Shown here one piece after another: positions 44,092 to 50,274 of a stretch of 50,274 nt of DNA (within the stretch, counting starts at the first letter, position 1; each line of letters starts with the position of its first letter). The stretch covers positions 1-50,274 of the forward strand of contig NZ_JAMBOG010000023.1 of assembly GCF_023715525.1 (NCBI RefSeq), in the 5' to 3' direction. The notes under the pieces were generated by a model, which ran no database searches, was not told the origin of the DNA, and worked only from the letters and a program-made list of their open reading frames with translations. The stretch is from Kocuria rosea (GTDB lineage: Bacteria; Actinomycetota; Actinomycetes; Actinomycetales; Micrococcaceae). The position numbers were made by a program, and so were the translations under genes.

Positions 44092-45728
44092 GACCCAGCG
44101 GCGTAGGCGCCTCCACCCGGTGGGAGGTGGCCGCTGGCCCCGGGGGCCGGGCCGGCATGTGGCGGCCGCCCGATGGCGGACGGGCGTGGGCCACGGTGTG
44201 GGCGCTCGCGGTGGCGTGGTCGGTGGGCGGCTGGCTGATCGCGGAAGGCTTGGTCATCAATGCCTCGGGCTGGTCACGGTTCGCCGAGTTCTTCCGAGCC
44301 GCGCTGACTCCCCAGCTGTCGGGGGAGTTCCTGGCGAGGACCGGTGCCGCGGCCCTGAGCACACTGTCGTACGCGGTGCTGGGCACCCTCCTGGCGGTCG
44401 TCGTGGGCCTCGTCGTGGGGGTGCTGGTCTCGGAGACCTGGTGGGCCACCGGAACGGGGGCCCGGACCCGTCGGAGGGCGCGCCGGGCCGGATGGCTGCT
44501 CACCCGGCTCGGACTGGCGCTGCCGCGGGGCGTCCACGAGGCCGTCTGGGCGCTGCTGCTGCTCAGTGTGCTGGGACGGGACCCGCTGGTGGGGGTGCTG
44601 GCGATCGCGATCCCGTTCGGGGCCATCACGGCCAAGGTCTACGCGGAGATCATCGACGAGTCAGCCCGTGGACCTTACGAGGCGTTGCGCGCGGCCGGGG
44701 CTGGGCGCGCAGTGGCGCTGTTGTATGCGGTGCTGCCGATCGCGTGGCCGGAGCTGGTGTCCTACGCCTTCTACAGGTTCGAGTGCGCGGTGCGGTCCGC
44801 GGTCGTCCTCGGCATGGTCGGCGCCGGGGGCCTGGGCTTCGAGCTGGTCCTCAGTTTCTCCGGATCCCGGCACGCCGAGGTGTGGACGTTGATCTACACG
44901 ATCGTCGTGATCGGGGCTGTGGTCGAGCGGTGGGGCGCCGGACTTCGACGCGCCGACGGGGTCCGGCGCTCCGGAATCTCCGCGGTGGCGGCCCTCGGGC
45001 TGCTGCTCGCCGCCCTGGTGCACCTGGGCCCGGACCTGTCCCGGGTGGTCTCCTCGCGGACCGCTGAGCTGCTCGTTGGCCTCATGGCGGAGATGGTCCC
45101 CCCGGGCCTGCCCGAGGGCGGATGGGTCCGACTGCTGGAGGAAGCGCTGGTCACGCTGCAGATGTCCCTGGTGGCCGGCACGATCGCCGCGGTGGCCGCG
45201 GTGGCCGTGGCCTTCGTGGCCGCTCGCGGCGGGACCACCCCGGCGCACCGATCCGCCGGGATGCTGGCGCGCTGGCTGCTGCTGCTCACCCGGTCACTGC
45301 CACCGCCGGTCTGGGCGCTGCTGTTCCTGTTCCTACTCCTGCCCGGCCCCCTGCCGGGAGCACTGGCGCTGGGCGTGTACAACTTCGGCATCCTGGGCCG
45401 GCTCTGCGCCGAGGTCGTGGAGAACATCGACCGCCGGCCCCACGACCATCTCGTGGCCACCGGGGCGCCAGCGGTGAGCGCGTTCGGCTACGCCATCGTC
45501 CCCCAGGCCGGTGGACGCTTCCTCGCCTACGGCCTGTACCGCTGGGAGGTCGCCATACGTGAGACCGTCGTCGTCGGGATCGTCGGAGCCGGAGGACTCG
45601 GACGGTTGCTCGAGGACCAACGCGTCGCCTTCGACCTCGACGCCATGGCCGGCACCGTCCTGGCCCTCATCGCACTCTGCGCCCTCGTCGACATGATCAG
45701 CACCGCCGTCCGCCGCACCCTGCGCTGA
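44088..45728 (+). CDS. phnE: Double-length phosphonate-type ABC permease (PhnE-PhnE fusion)
   Basis: A 546-residue protein with two complete permease modules. Each ends in a similar segment: EALRAAGAGRAVALLYAVLP with VLGMVGAGGLGFELVLSFSG in the first half, and HDHLVATGAPAVSAFGYAIV with VVGIVGAGGLGRLLEDQRVA in the second. The EAA loop and GAGGLG helix are therefore duplicated. Single PhnE proteins of about 270 residues usually form dimers; here both halves are on one chain. The GTG at 44088 overlaps the phnC stop. It would form the membrane channel for the PhnD ligand. Confidence 0.88.
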   Translation: MRPSGVGASTRWEVAAGPGGRAGMWRPPDGGRAWATVWALAVAWSVGGWLIAEGLVINASGWSRFAEFFRAALTPQLSGEFLARTGAAALSTLSYAVLGTLLAVVVGLVVGVLVSETWWATGTGARTRRRARRAGWLLTRLGLALPRGVHEAVWALLLLSVLGRDPLVGVLAIAIPFGAITAKVYAEIIDESARGPYEALRAAGAGRAVALLYAVLPIAWPELVSYAFYRFECAVRSAVVLGMVGAGGLGFELVLSFSGSRHAEVWTLIYTIVVIGAVVERWGAGLRRADGVRRSGISAVAALGLLLAALVHLGPDLSRVVSSRTAELLVGLMAEMVPPGLPEGGWVRLLEEALVTLQMSLVAGTIAAVAAVAVAFVAARGGTTPAHRSAGMLARWLLLLTRSLPPPVWALLFLFLLLPGPLPGALALGVYNFGILGRLCAEVVENIDRRPHDHLVATGAPAVSAFGYAIVPQAGGRFLAYGLYRWEVAIRETVVVGIVGAGGLGRLLEDQRVAFDLDAMAGTVLALIALCALVDMISTAVRRTLR

Positions 45729-45837
45729 CGACCACGAGCCCGCGGTGCCACCACAGCAGGGCAGGCGGCACGACCTGCCCCCGTTGGCTAGAGCCAACGA
45801 CCACGAACCGCCCGCCCCACGGGCAGCACCTGGGCGA

Positions 45838-46614
45838 GGCCGTCGTCGTGCTGGCCTGCTCGCTGTCCTCCGTGCTCCTGCCGGCAGCCACCGCAGACCC
45901 CGGGGTCGGCGGTACGATCTCCCCGCCGGTCGCCGCCGCGCTCGCGCTGCCGCCCCTGGGTCTGACCGGCCCCCCTGCTCGGCCGCATCGCTGCGCAATC
46001 TCCATGCCGTCACCCCCACTACCCCTCGGCGAGGCGCCACGGCTCGCCACTGGGCCGGCACCGACCCGGATCCGGGAGCTGGCACCGACCGACCTGGCCG
46101 TCACCTGACCCGGGCCGCGGCCCCGGTATCCCGCCACCTCAGCGCCACCGTGCGCCGCGGTCAGTGGCTCATCATCGAAGGCCGCTCCGGGGCTGGCAGA
46201 TCCACCCTGCGGGCCGCCCTCCTCGGCCACCTGCTCGCCATGGAGGGCTCGTGGCAGGCCAACGGCTCCGGGAGCACCGCCTTCAACGCCGGGCAGCTGC
46301 GGCGGCGCATCGCCTGGTGCCCCAGGAGGCGCACCTGTTCGACTCCACCATCCGCGGCAACCGTCTGCTCGCCTGAAGACAGGACGACCCGTCCACCGAG
46401 GAGAAGAGCACGAGGTTCCCGCCCGCGTGGGCTGGCGCTGCTCACCCGCGCCGACGTCATGCTCCTCGGCGAACCGACGCCCACCTCGACGCCCCCGCCG
46501 CCGACTCGCTCAGGGCGGACCTGCGGGCCGCCCTGTCCGACCGCGTCGTCGTCCTCGTGACCCGCCCCGCCGAACCATGCAGCGAAGCGGACAGCCTCCT
46601 GCGTCTGCCCGCCG
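45838..46614 (+). pseudogene. CydC-like ABC exporter remnant with multiple frameshifts
   Basis: Fragments appear in order in shifting phases. SSVLLPAATADPGVGGTISP and the helical stretch after it come first. Then VSRHLSATVRRGQWLIIEGR leads into the Walker A region, with SGAGRSTL instead of GKST; the rest (AFNAGQLRRRIAWCP, AHLFDSTIRGN) follows. Near the end HLDAPAADSLRADL and VVVLVTRPAE complete the ATPase. This is the order of a thiol-reductant exporter CydC or related fused ABC protein. The lysine-to-arginine change and at least two frameshifts make it inactive. Confidence 0.6.
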
Positions 46615-47062
46615 CGCATCACCAGCCGACACCACAGCACACCGAAAGAGCGCACACGGGGAGCGTCGAACGGTCGTTGACGCCGGTTCTCCGCCCCGGT
46701 GATGCCGGTGACCACACATGCCTCCAATCCGGTTGGTCCGCAGTAAGCGGGAACCAGCGAAACGCAGCGTCTGTGGCGCTCGCTGTGACGAACTCGAGCC
46801 AGCAGGTGGGGCACTCGGGGGAGAGGGCGCGCTCGCGCTGCCTCCACGGGTCCCGGGTGTGGGCAACAGCGCGGGAACGGGGCAGCGGATGGTCTCGGTG
46901 GTCGGGGTGGCGAAGACGTCGTCCTGCGCGCAGCGACAGGAGAACGGGTGGACGGCGGTGCCAGCGGCGGCGTTCACCCGTTCTCGTTGCCCGGCGTTGC
47001 CGGATTGTTCCCGATGCTCCGAAGGCACCCCGCTGCGGACAGGCCTGCACGGGCGGTCTCAC
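46615..47062. other. Intergenic region, no gene recognised
   Basis: About 450 bp between the CydC-like remnant and the 3' end of ssuD. Open frames are shadows. A hairpin for the ssuE-ssuD transcript would be expected here, but none is obvious. Confidence 0.3.
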
Positions 47063-48190
47063 TCAGACCAGGTGGCGGGCGGCCGTGCCGGGCCGGGTCC
47101 AGAGCCCCTCGGCCTCGAGCAGCGGCAGGACGCCCTCGCCGAACCAGTAGGCCTCCTCCAGGCACGGATAGCCGGAGAGCACGAACTCCTCGAAGCCGAC
47201 GGCGGCGTACTGCTTGATGAGCTCGGCGACCTCCTGGTGCGAGCCCACCATGGCGGTGCCGGCCCCGCCGCGGACCAGTCCGACCCCGGCCCACAGGTTG
47301 GGGTGGATTTCCAGGCCGGTGCGGTCCCCGGCGTTGAGCTCCAGCATCCGGCGCTGGCCCTCCGACTCCGACTCGCGCAGCTTGGCCTGCTGCTGGGCGA
47401 CTAGCTCCTCGGGGATGGCCTCCAGCAGCCGCGCCGCCTCGGTCCAGGCGGCCTCGGAGGTGTCCCGGGTGATGGTGTGCAAGCGGATCCCGAAGCGCAC
47501 CGTGCGTCCCTGGGCGGCGGCGAGGTGCCGGATCGTCTCGATCTTCTCCGCCGCCTGGGCCGGGGGCTCCCCCCAGGTGAGGTACACGTCCGCGTGTCGG
47601 GCCGCCACCGTGGCGGCCGCCGGGGAGGAGCCGCCAAAGTAGATGCCCGGGAGCGGATCGGGCAGCTGCTGCAGCTGGGCGTTCTCGACCCGCAAGTGCT
47701 GCCCGTCCAGGTTCACCCGCTCCCCGGCCCACAGCCGGGCCACGATGTCAAGGAACTCGTCGGCGCGGCCGTAGCGGGCGTCCTTGTCGTGGAAGTCCCC
47801 GTAGGCCCGTTGCTCGGGGGACTCACCGCCGACGACGACGTTGAGCAGCAGCCGCCCGGCGGAGTGCTTCTGGAAGGTCGCGGCCATCTGGGCCGACAGG
47901 GTCGGGGAGATCAGCCCCGGGCGGAAGGCCACCAGGAACCGCAGCCGCTCGGTGGCCGGGATCAGGGCCGCGGTGGTCAGCCAGGCGTCGCGGCACCAGG
48001 TGCCGGTGGGGGTCAGCACGGCGTCGAAGCCGTTGTGCTCGGCCGCCCGGGCCACCTGGGTCAGGTAGTCCAGGGAGGGCTCGCGCAGGGATCCGGTGCT
48101 GCGGACGGCCGCACCGTGGCCGCCGGAGACGATGTTGCGGGAGTCCCCGGCGGTGGGTAGGAACCAGTGGAACGTCAGCTCGGTCATCAT
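47063..48190 (-). CDS. ssuD: FMNH2-dependent alkanesulfonate monooxygenase
   Basis: A 375-residue LLM-class flavin monooxygenase: LTFHWFLPTAGDSRNIVSGG, the DAVLTPTGTWCRDAWLTTAA barrel with the CRDAW cysteine-arginine segment, RLLLNVVVGGESPEQRAYGD and the IYFGGSSPAAATVAARHADV strand. It has the features of SsuD, which cleaves alkanesulfonates with FMNH2 and O2 to release sulfite. AAAGGACATGC precedes the ATG. It follows a flavin reductase (ssuE-like) on the same strand, with a 24-codon frame between, and is divergent from an ssuA-like gene. Nearby LLM enzymes such as dibenzothiophene monooxygenases are the alternative. Confidence 0.87.
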   Translation of the reverse strand: MMTELTFHWFLPTAGDSRNIVSGGHGAAVRSTGSLREPSLDYLTQVARAAEHNGFDAVLTPTGTWCRDAWLTTAALIPATERLRFLVAFRPGLISPTLSAQMAATFQKHSAGRLLLNVVVGGESPEQRAYGDFHDKDARYGRADEFLDIVARLWAGERVNLDGQHLRVENAQLQQLPDPLPGIYFGGSSPAAATVAARHADVYLTWGEPPAQAAEKIETIRHLAAAQGRTVRFGIRLHTITRDTSEAAWTEAARLLEAIPEELVAQQQAKLRESESEGQRRMLELNAGDRTGLEIHPNLWAGVGLVRGGAGTAMVGSHQEVAELIKQYAAVGFEEFVLSGYPCLEEAYWFGEGVLPLLEAEGLWTRPGTAARHLV

Positions 48191-48245
48191 GCATGTCCTT
48201 TACGTGGGAAGGGGCGAGGGAGGAGGCGTGGCGGAAGGGGCGCGC

Positions 48246-48320
48246 TCAGGCGCTGTCGGGCAGGATCACGACGCGCCCGGCGAAGTCCATCTGGCCGAGC
48301 ACGGACAGTCGGGGGCTCAC
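48246..48320 (-). CDS. Possible 24-residue peptide between ssuE and ssuD
   Basis: A GTG start with AAAGGACATGCC immediately upstream opens SPRLSVLGQMDFAGRVVILP followed by four residues and a stop. The ribosome-site stretch is nearly the same as that of ssuD (AAAGGACATGC). Composition is protein-like. It may be a conserved small protein or a leader that couples ssuE to ssuD. No cysteine is present. Confidence 0.5.
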   Translation of the reverse strand: MSPRLSVLGQMDFAGRVVILPDSA

Positions 48321-48475
48321 GGCATGTCCTTTCAGCAGCTGGCGGGTCCCGCCCCCGGCAGCTACGGCCAGGTTGGACGGGAAGAAGGAGGGTGCAGGGC
48401 GGCCTCGCCCGCGGGCGCGCGGACCGCTCAGCGGGCAGGCGGGGCCGGTGGGAGCCGGCCAGGGCATTCGTGCCC

Positions 48476-49105
48476 TCACCGCCCCGCCGCCACGGCGGTG
48501 GCGGCCGCGCAGAGCTCCCGGTCGAGGGCCGGTTCGTGGCGGCTGGTGCCGTCGATGAACGGCAGTCCGCGCCGGACAGCAGTGGCGATCCGTTGGGCCA
48601 GCAGCGGGGAGGAGATGCGGTAGTCGGTGAAGTCGTGGTCGTGGGCGTAGACGCCCACCGGCAGGGTGAGGGCCTGGAAGAAGGCGAACAGCGGGCGCAG
48701 CTGGTGCTCGATGACCAGGCCGTGCCGTTCGGAGCCGCCGGTGGCCGCCAGCAGCACGGGGGTGTCCACCAGGGCGTACTGGTCGACGAGGTCGAACAGG
48801 TGCTTGAACAGGCCCGTGAAGGAGGCCCGGTAGACGGGGGTGGCGACCACGAGCAGGTCCGCGGCCTCGATGCGCTGCAGGTGCTCCTCGACCGGCTCGG
48901 GCACCTGGGACCGGTAGAGGGCGCCGCCCAGCAGGGGACCGACCTCCTCCAGCCGGACGGCGTGGGGCTCGATCGGCAGGACCCCGGCGAGCTCCTCGAG
49001 GATCGCCTCGGCGAGCACCGCGGTCTTGGCGGGCCGGTGGGTGCTGCCCACTACGGCGACCACCGACAGCGGGGAGGTGGGGCCTGCGGCGGGGTGGAGA
49101 GTCAT
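48476..49105 (-). CDS. ssuE: NADPH-dependent FMN reductase (SsuE-like)
   Basis: A 209-residue flavodoxin-fold reductase: SVVAVVGSTHRPAKTAVLAE for the FMN phosphate, DLLVVATPVYRASFTGLFKH and DTPVLLAATGGSERHGLVIE. It matches the SsuE/MsuE group that supplies FMNH2 to the two-component monooxygenase. The ATG at 49105 is preceded by GGAAAGG; a longer frame has no site. It heads the minus-strand unit ssuE - 24-codon frame - ssuD, divergent from the ssuA leader. Confidence 0.88.
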   Translation of the reverse strand: MTLHPAAGPTSPLSVVAVVGSTHRPAKTAVLAEAILEELAGVLPIEPHAVRLEEVGPLLGGALYRSQVPEPVEEHLQRIEAADLLVVATPVYRASFTGLFKHLFDLVDQYALVDTPVLLAATGGSERHGLVIEHQLRPLFAFFQALTLPVGVYAHDHDFTDYRISSPLLAQRIATAVRRGLPFIDGTSRHEPALDRELCAAATAVAAGR

Positions 49106-49414
49106 CGTGACAAGGCCTTTCCGGTAGGGAGGAGCTGACGAGCCGCCCGAGATGAACCCTGCCCGGCCTGCTGCCGGGGATGTGGACGGCCGTCCGCGCC
49201 CTGCGCGACCGGCCGGACCTAGGACCATCGCGGCCCGCAGGGCACCTGTCGGCAGCGCCGGCGGGGAGTTCTCGGGTGGAGCGGAACACTGCTCACGCTA
49301 GGGTCCTCAGCGAGGTCGCTGAAGGCCCACGACATCCGAGGACACACGCCATGCGCTCGGATGTGCATTTGTCAAATTGTTACGAAGCCCTTGGGGATGC
49401 TGTTTGCGGGCCCC
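49106..49414. other. Divergent promoter region between ssuE and the ssuA leader
   Basis: About 310 bp. It must contain both promoters. An AT-richer patch at 49365-49385 (TGTCAAATTGTTACGAAG) is a candidate activator or -35 region. No gene. Confidence 0.4.
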
Positions 49415-49426
49415 TACGGTCAAGGC
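49415..49426 (+). promoter_or_regulatory. Leaderless -10 element of the ssuA leader
   Basis: TACGGT (49415-49420) and 6 nt lead to the ATG of the 15-codon leader. The spacing is the same as for the phn operon and the VOC gene. Confidence 0.6.
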
Positions 49427-49474
49427 ATGTTCGTCGACTCGATGCGTTGTTGTAGCTCGTCGCGAATGTCCTGA
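49427..49474 (+). CDS. Cysteine-codon leader peptide upstream of ssuA
   Basis: A 15-residue frame, MFVDSMRCCSSSRMS, with tandem TGT-TGT cysteine codons. It begins at a probable leaderless start and ends 114 bp before an alkanesulfonate-type binding-protein gene. Leaderless short ORFs with cysteine runs are known in mycobacteria as cysteine-responsive attenuators of sulfur-acquisition genes. A GC-rich region with alternative C runs able to pair with one G run lies between leader and gene. The function here is inferred. Confidence 0.65.
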   Translation: MFVDSMRCCSSSRMS

Positions 49475-49528
49475 CGGCCCCGTCGCAGGGCATCGTCACC
49501 GCAGCTTTCCTCCCCTTTTCTCCTGGTC

Positions 49529-49558
49529 TCGCCCCACCCCCGTCCTGTGAGGGGGCGA
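49529..49558 (+). terminator. Candidate attenuator hairpin before ssuA
   Basis: TCGCCCC (49529-49535) can pair with GGGGCGA (49552-49558). A second C run (49537-49541) can instead pair with GGGGG at 49551-49555. The two foldings are mutually exclusive, the usual layout for attenuation. A short T run (ATTTG) follows. Confidence 0.4.
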
Positions 49559-49588
49559 TTTGGCGTACCCAAAACTTTGAGGATCACC

Positions 49589-50248
49589 ATGGCTTTGTTC
49601 CGCCCCGCATCGTCGGCTCCGTTGCTGCTGACCCCGGCCTCCCGCCACGCCTTCCTGCGCTCGAGCTTGGCGGTGGGAGCGGCGGGGATGCTCTCCGGCT
49701 GCGGTGGAGCCACCGCCGCCCGGATCCCCACGACCGCCGGCGGGGCGACGGTGGTGCGCTACCAGGGCTGGCCCAACACGGTGCTCAACGTGGAACTGGC
49801 CGAGAACCTGGGCTACCTCGACGGGGTGGACCTGCAGTGGGTGGGCAGCACCAGCAGCGGCCCGCAGGACATCCAATCGGTGGCCACCGGCGCCGCCGAC
49901 ATCGGCTACGCCTTCACCGGAGCGGTCATCAAGCTCGTCGAAGCCGGTGCTGCGGTTACCGCGGTGTCGAACTACTACGGTCCCGACACCCAGACCTTCC
50001 ACGGCCTCTACGTGGTCAAGGTCAGTGGCATCCGCGACCCCCGGGACCGGATCGGCCGTTCCGTGGCGATGAACACCCTCGGCGCCCACGCCGAGGCCTT
50101 CGTCTCCACCTGGCTGCGGCAGGCCGGGTTGAGCGAGGAGGAGATCGCCGATACCCGGATCCGCAACACCGTGGGCCTGATCGCGGCGGGGGCCGGCTTG
50201 CGTCGGCGGATCCGGGAGGTAGTGACACCAGGACGCCGCACCGGGTGA
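49589..50248 (+). CDS. ssuA: Aliphatic sulfonate ABC transporter substrate-binding protein, truncated
   Basis: The ATG at 49589 has TGAGGA 6 nt upstream. A signal region with a lipobox-like LSGCGG is followed by VVRYQGWPNTVLNVELAENL, TSSGPQDIQSVATGAADIGY and RIGRSVAMNTLGAHAEAFVS, the N-terminal lobe of SsuA/TauA-type binding proteins. The family is about 330 residues, but after roughly residue 188 the sequence becomes recombinase-like (RIRNTVGLIAAGAG, RRRIREV), and the frame stops at 219. The second lobe is lost, so binding is doubtful. The intact ssuE/ssuD genes may therefore lack their own importer. Confidence 0.72.
   Translation: MALFRPASSAPLLLTPASRHAFLRSSLAVGAAGMLSGCGGATAARIPTTAGGATVVRYQGWPNTVLNVELAENLGYLDGVDLQWVGSTSSGPQDIQSVATGAADIGYAFTGAVIKLVEAGAAVTAVSNYYGPDTQTFHGLYVVKVSGIRDPRDRIGRSVAMNTLGAHAEAFVSTWLRQAGLSEEEIADTRIRNTVGLIAAGAGLRRRIREVVTPGRRTG
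50153..50248 (+). pseudogene. Recombinase-like tail fused to the ssuA fragment
   Basis: TRIRNTVGLIAAGAGLRRRI aligns with the helix-turn-helix of Tn3-type resolvases (QIRNAVRLIxAGExx...LYRRIREL), with the central recognition helix deleted. It replaces the second lobe of ssuA. The match is short, so this is less secure than the remnants at 40024 and 42101. Confidence 0.4.
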
Positions 50249-50274
50249 GAGCGGCGGCCGAGCCCGTCGCCGAG

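Overview
The window is very GC-rich and reads like an actinobacterium of the Micrococcaceae; a Kocuria-like host is my best guess, from the style of the proteins rather than from any marker gene. There is no rRNA, tRNA or CRISPR array. Intact genes alternate with decayed gene fragments, long non-coding stretches and pieces of recombinases, so it looks like a flexible chromosomal region or large plasmid segment built by repeated insertion and loss. Several genes lack a ribosome binding site and have a TANNNT -10 hexamer ending 5-7 nt before the start codon, the actinobacterial leaderless arrangement.

Layout. 1-2.4 kb: edge of an IS630-type transposase, a broken FAD oxidoreductase, and a sugar/inositol dehydrogenase plus TIM-barrel isomerase operon under an IolR/GntR-like palindrome. 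2.9-8.3 kb: two GAF-ANTAR regulators around a small unknown protein, ribonuclease J, a cold-shock protein and a STAS protein. 8.7-14.8 kb: small lipoprotein, GT2 glycosyltransferase, PucR-type regulator, lipid kinase, TetR regulator and a divergent small membrane protein. 15-18 kb: rhodanese, a SipW-type secreted protein, and a signal peptidase fused to a DUF3494 ice-binding-like domain. 18-20.5 kb: recombinase debris, an AraC-DinB fusion and a DHFR-like protein. 21-22.6 kb: rifampicin monooxygenase (rox) preceded by a rifamycin-associated element. 23.7-25.1 kb: ferritin and a Tp34-like iron lipoprotein with a DtxR/IdeR box. 26.2-28.5 kb: LacI regulator divergent from a second inositol/sugar dehydrogenase. 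28.9-41.4 kb: small genes, STAS protein, MFS transporter, aspartate racemase, SDR, VOC protein and GAF-SpoIIE phosphatase, mixed with pseudogenes (MFS, SDR, DASS symporter, GNAT, EamA). 42.3-45.7 kb: phnD-phnC-phnE operon with a double-length permease. 45.8-46.6 kb: decayed CydC-like exporter. 47-50.2 kb: ssuE/ssuD on the minus strand, divergent from a cysteine-codon leader peptide and an ssuA gene that runs into a recombinase-like tail.

How it works together. The intact modules are mostly nutrient acquisition (inositol/sugar, iron, phosphonate or phosphite, sulfonate), stress signalling (two ANTAR antiterminators, two STAS proteins, one SpoIIE phosphatase) and one drug-resistance gene. The most interesting objects are the signal peptidase carrying its own apparent substrate at its C-terminus, the Cys-Cys leaderless leader peptide before ssuA, and the fragments resembling serine-recombinase tails that lie at gene breakpoints.
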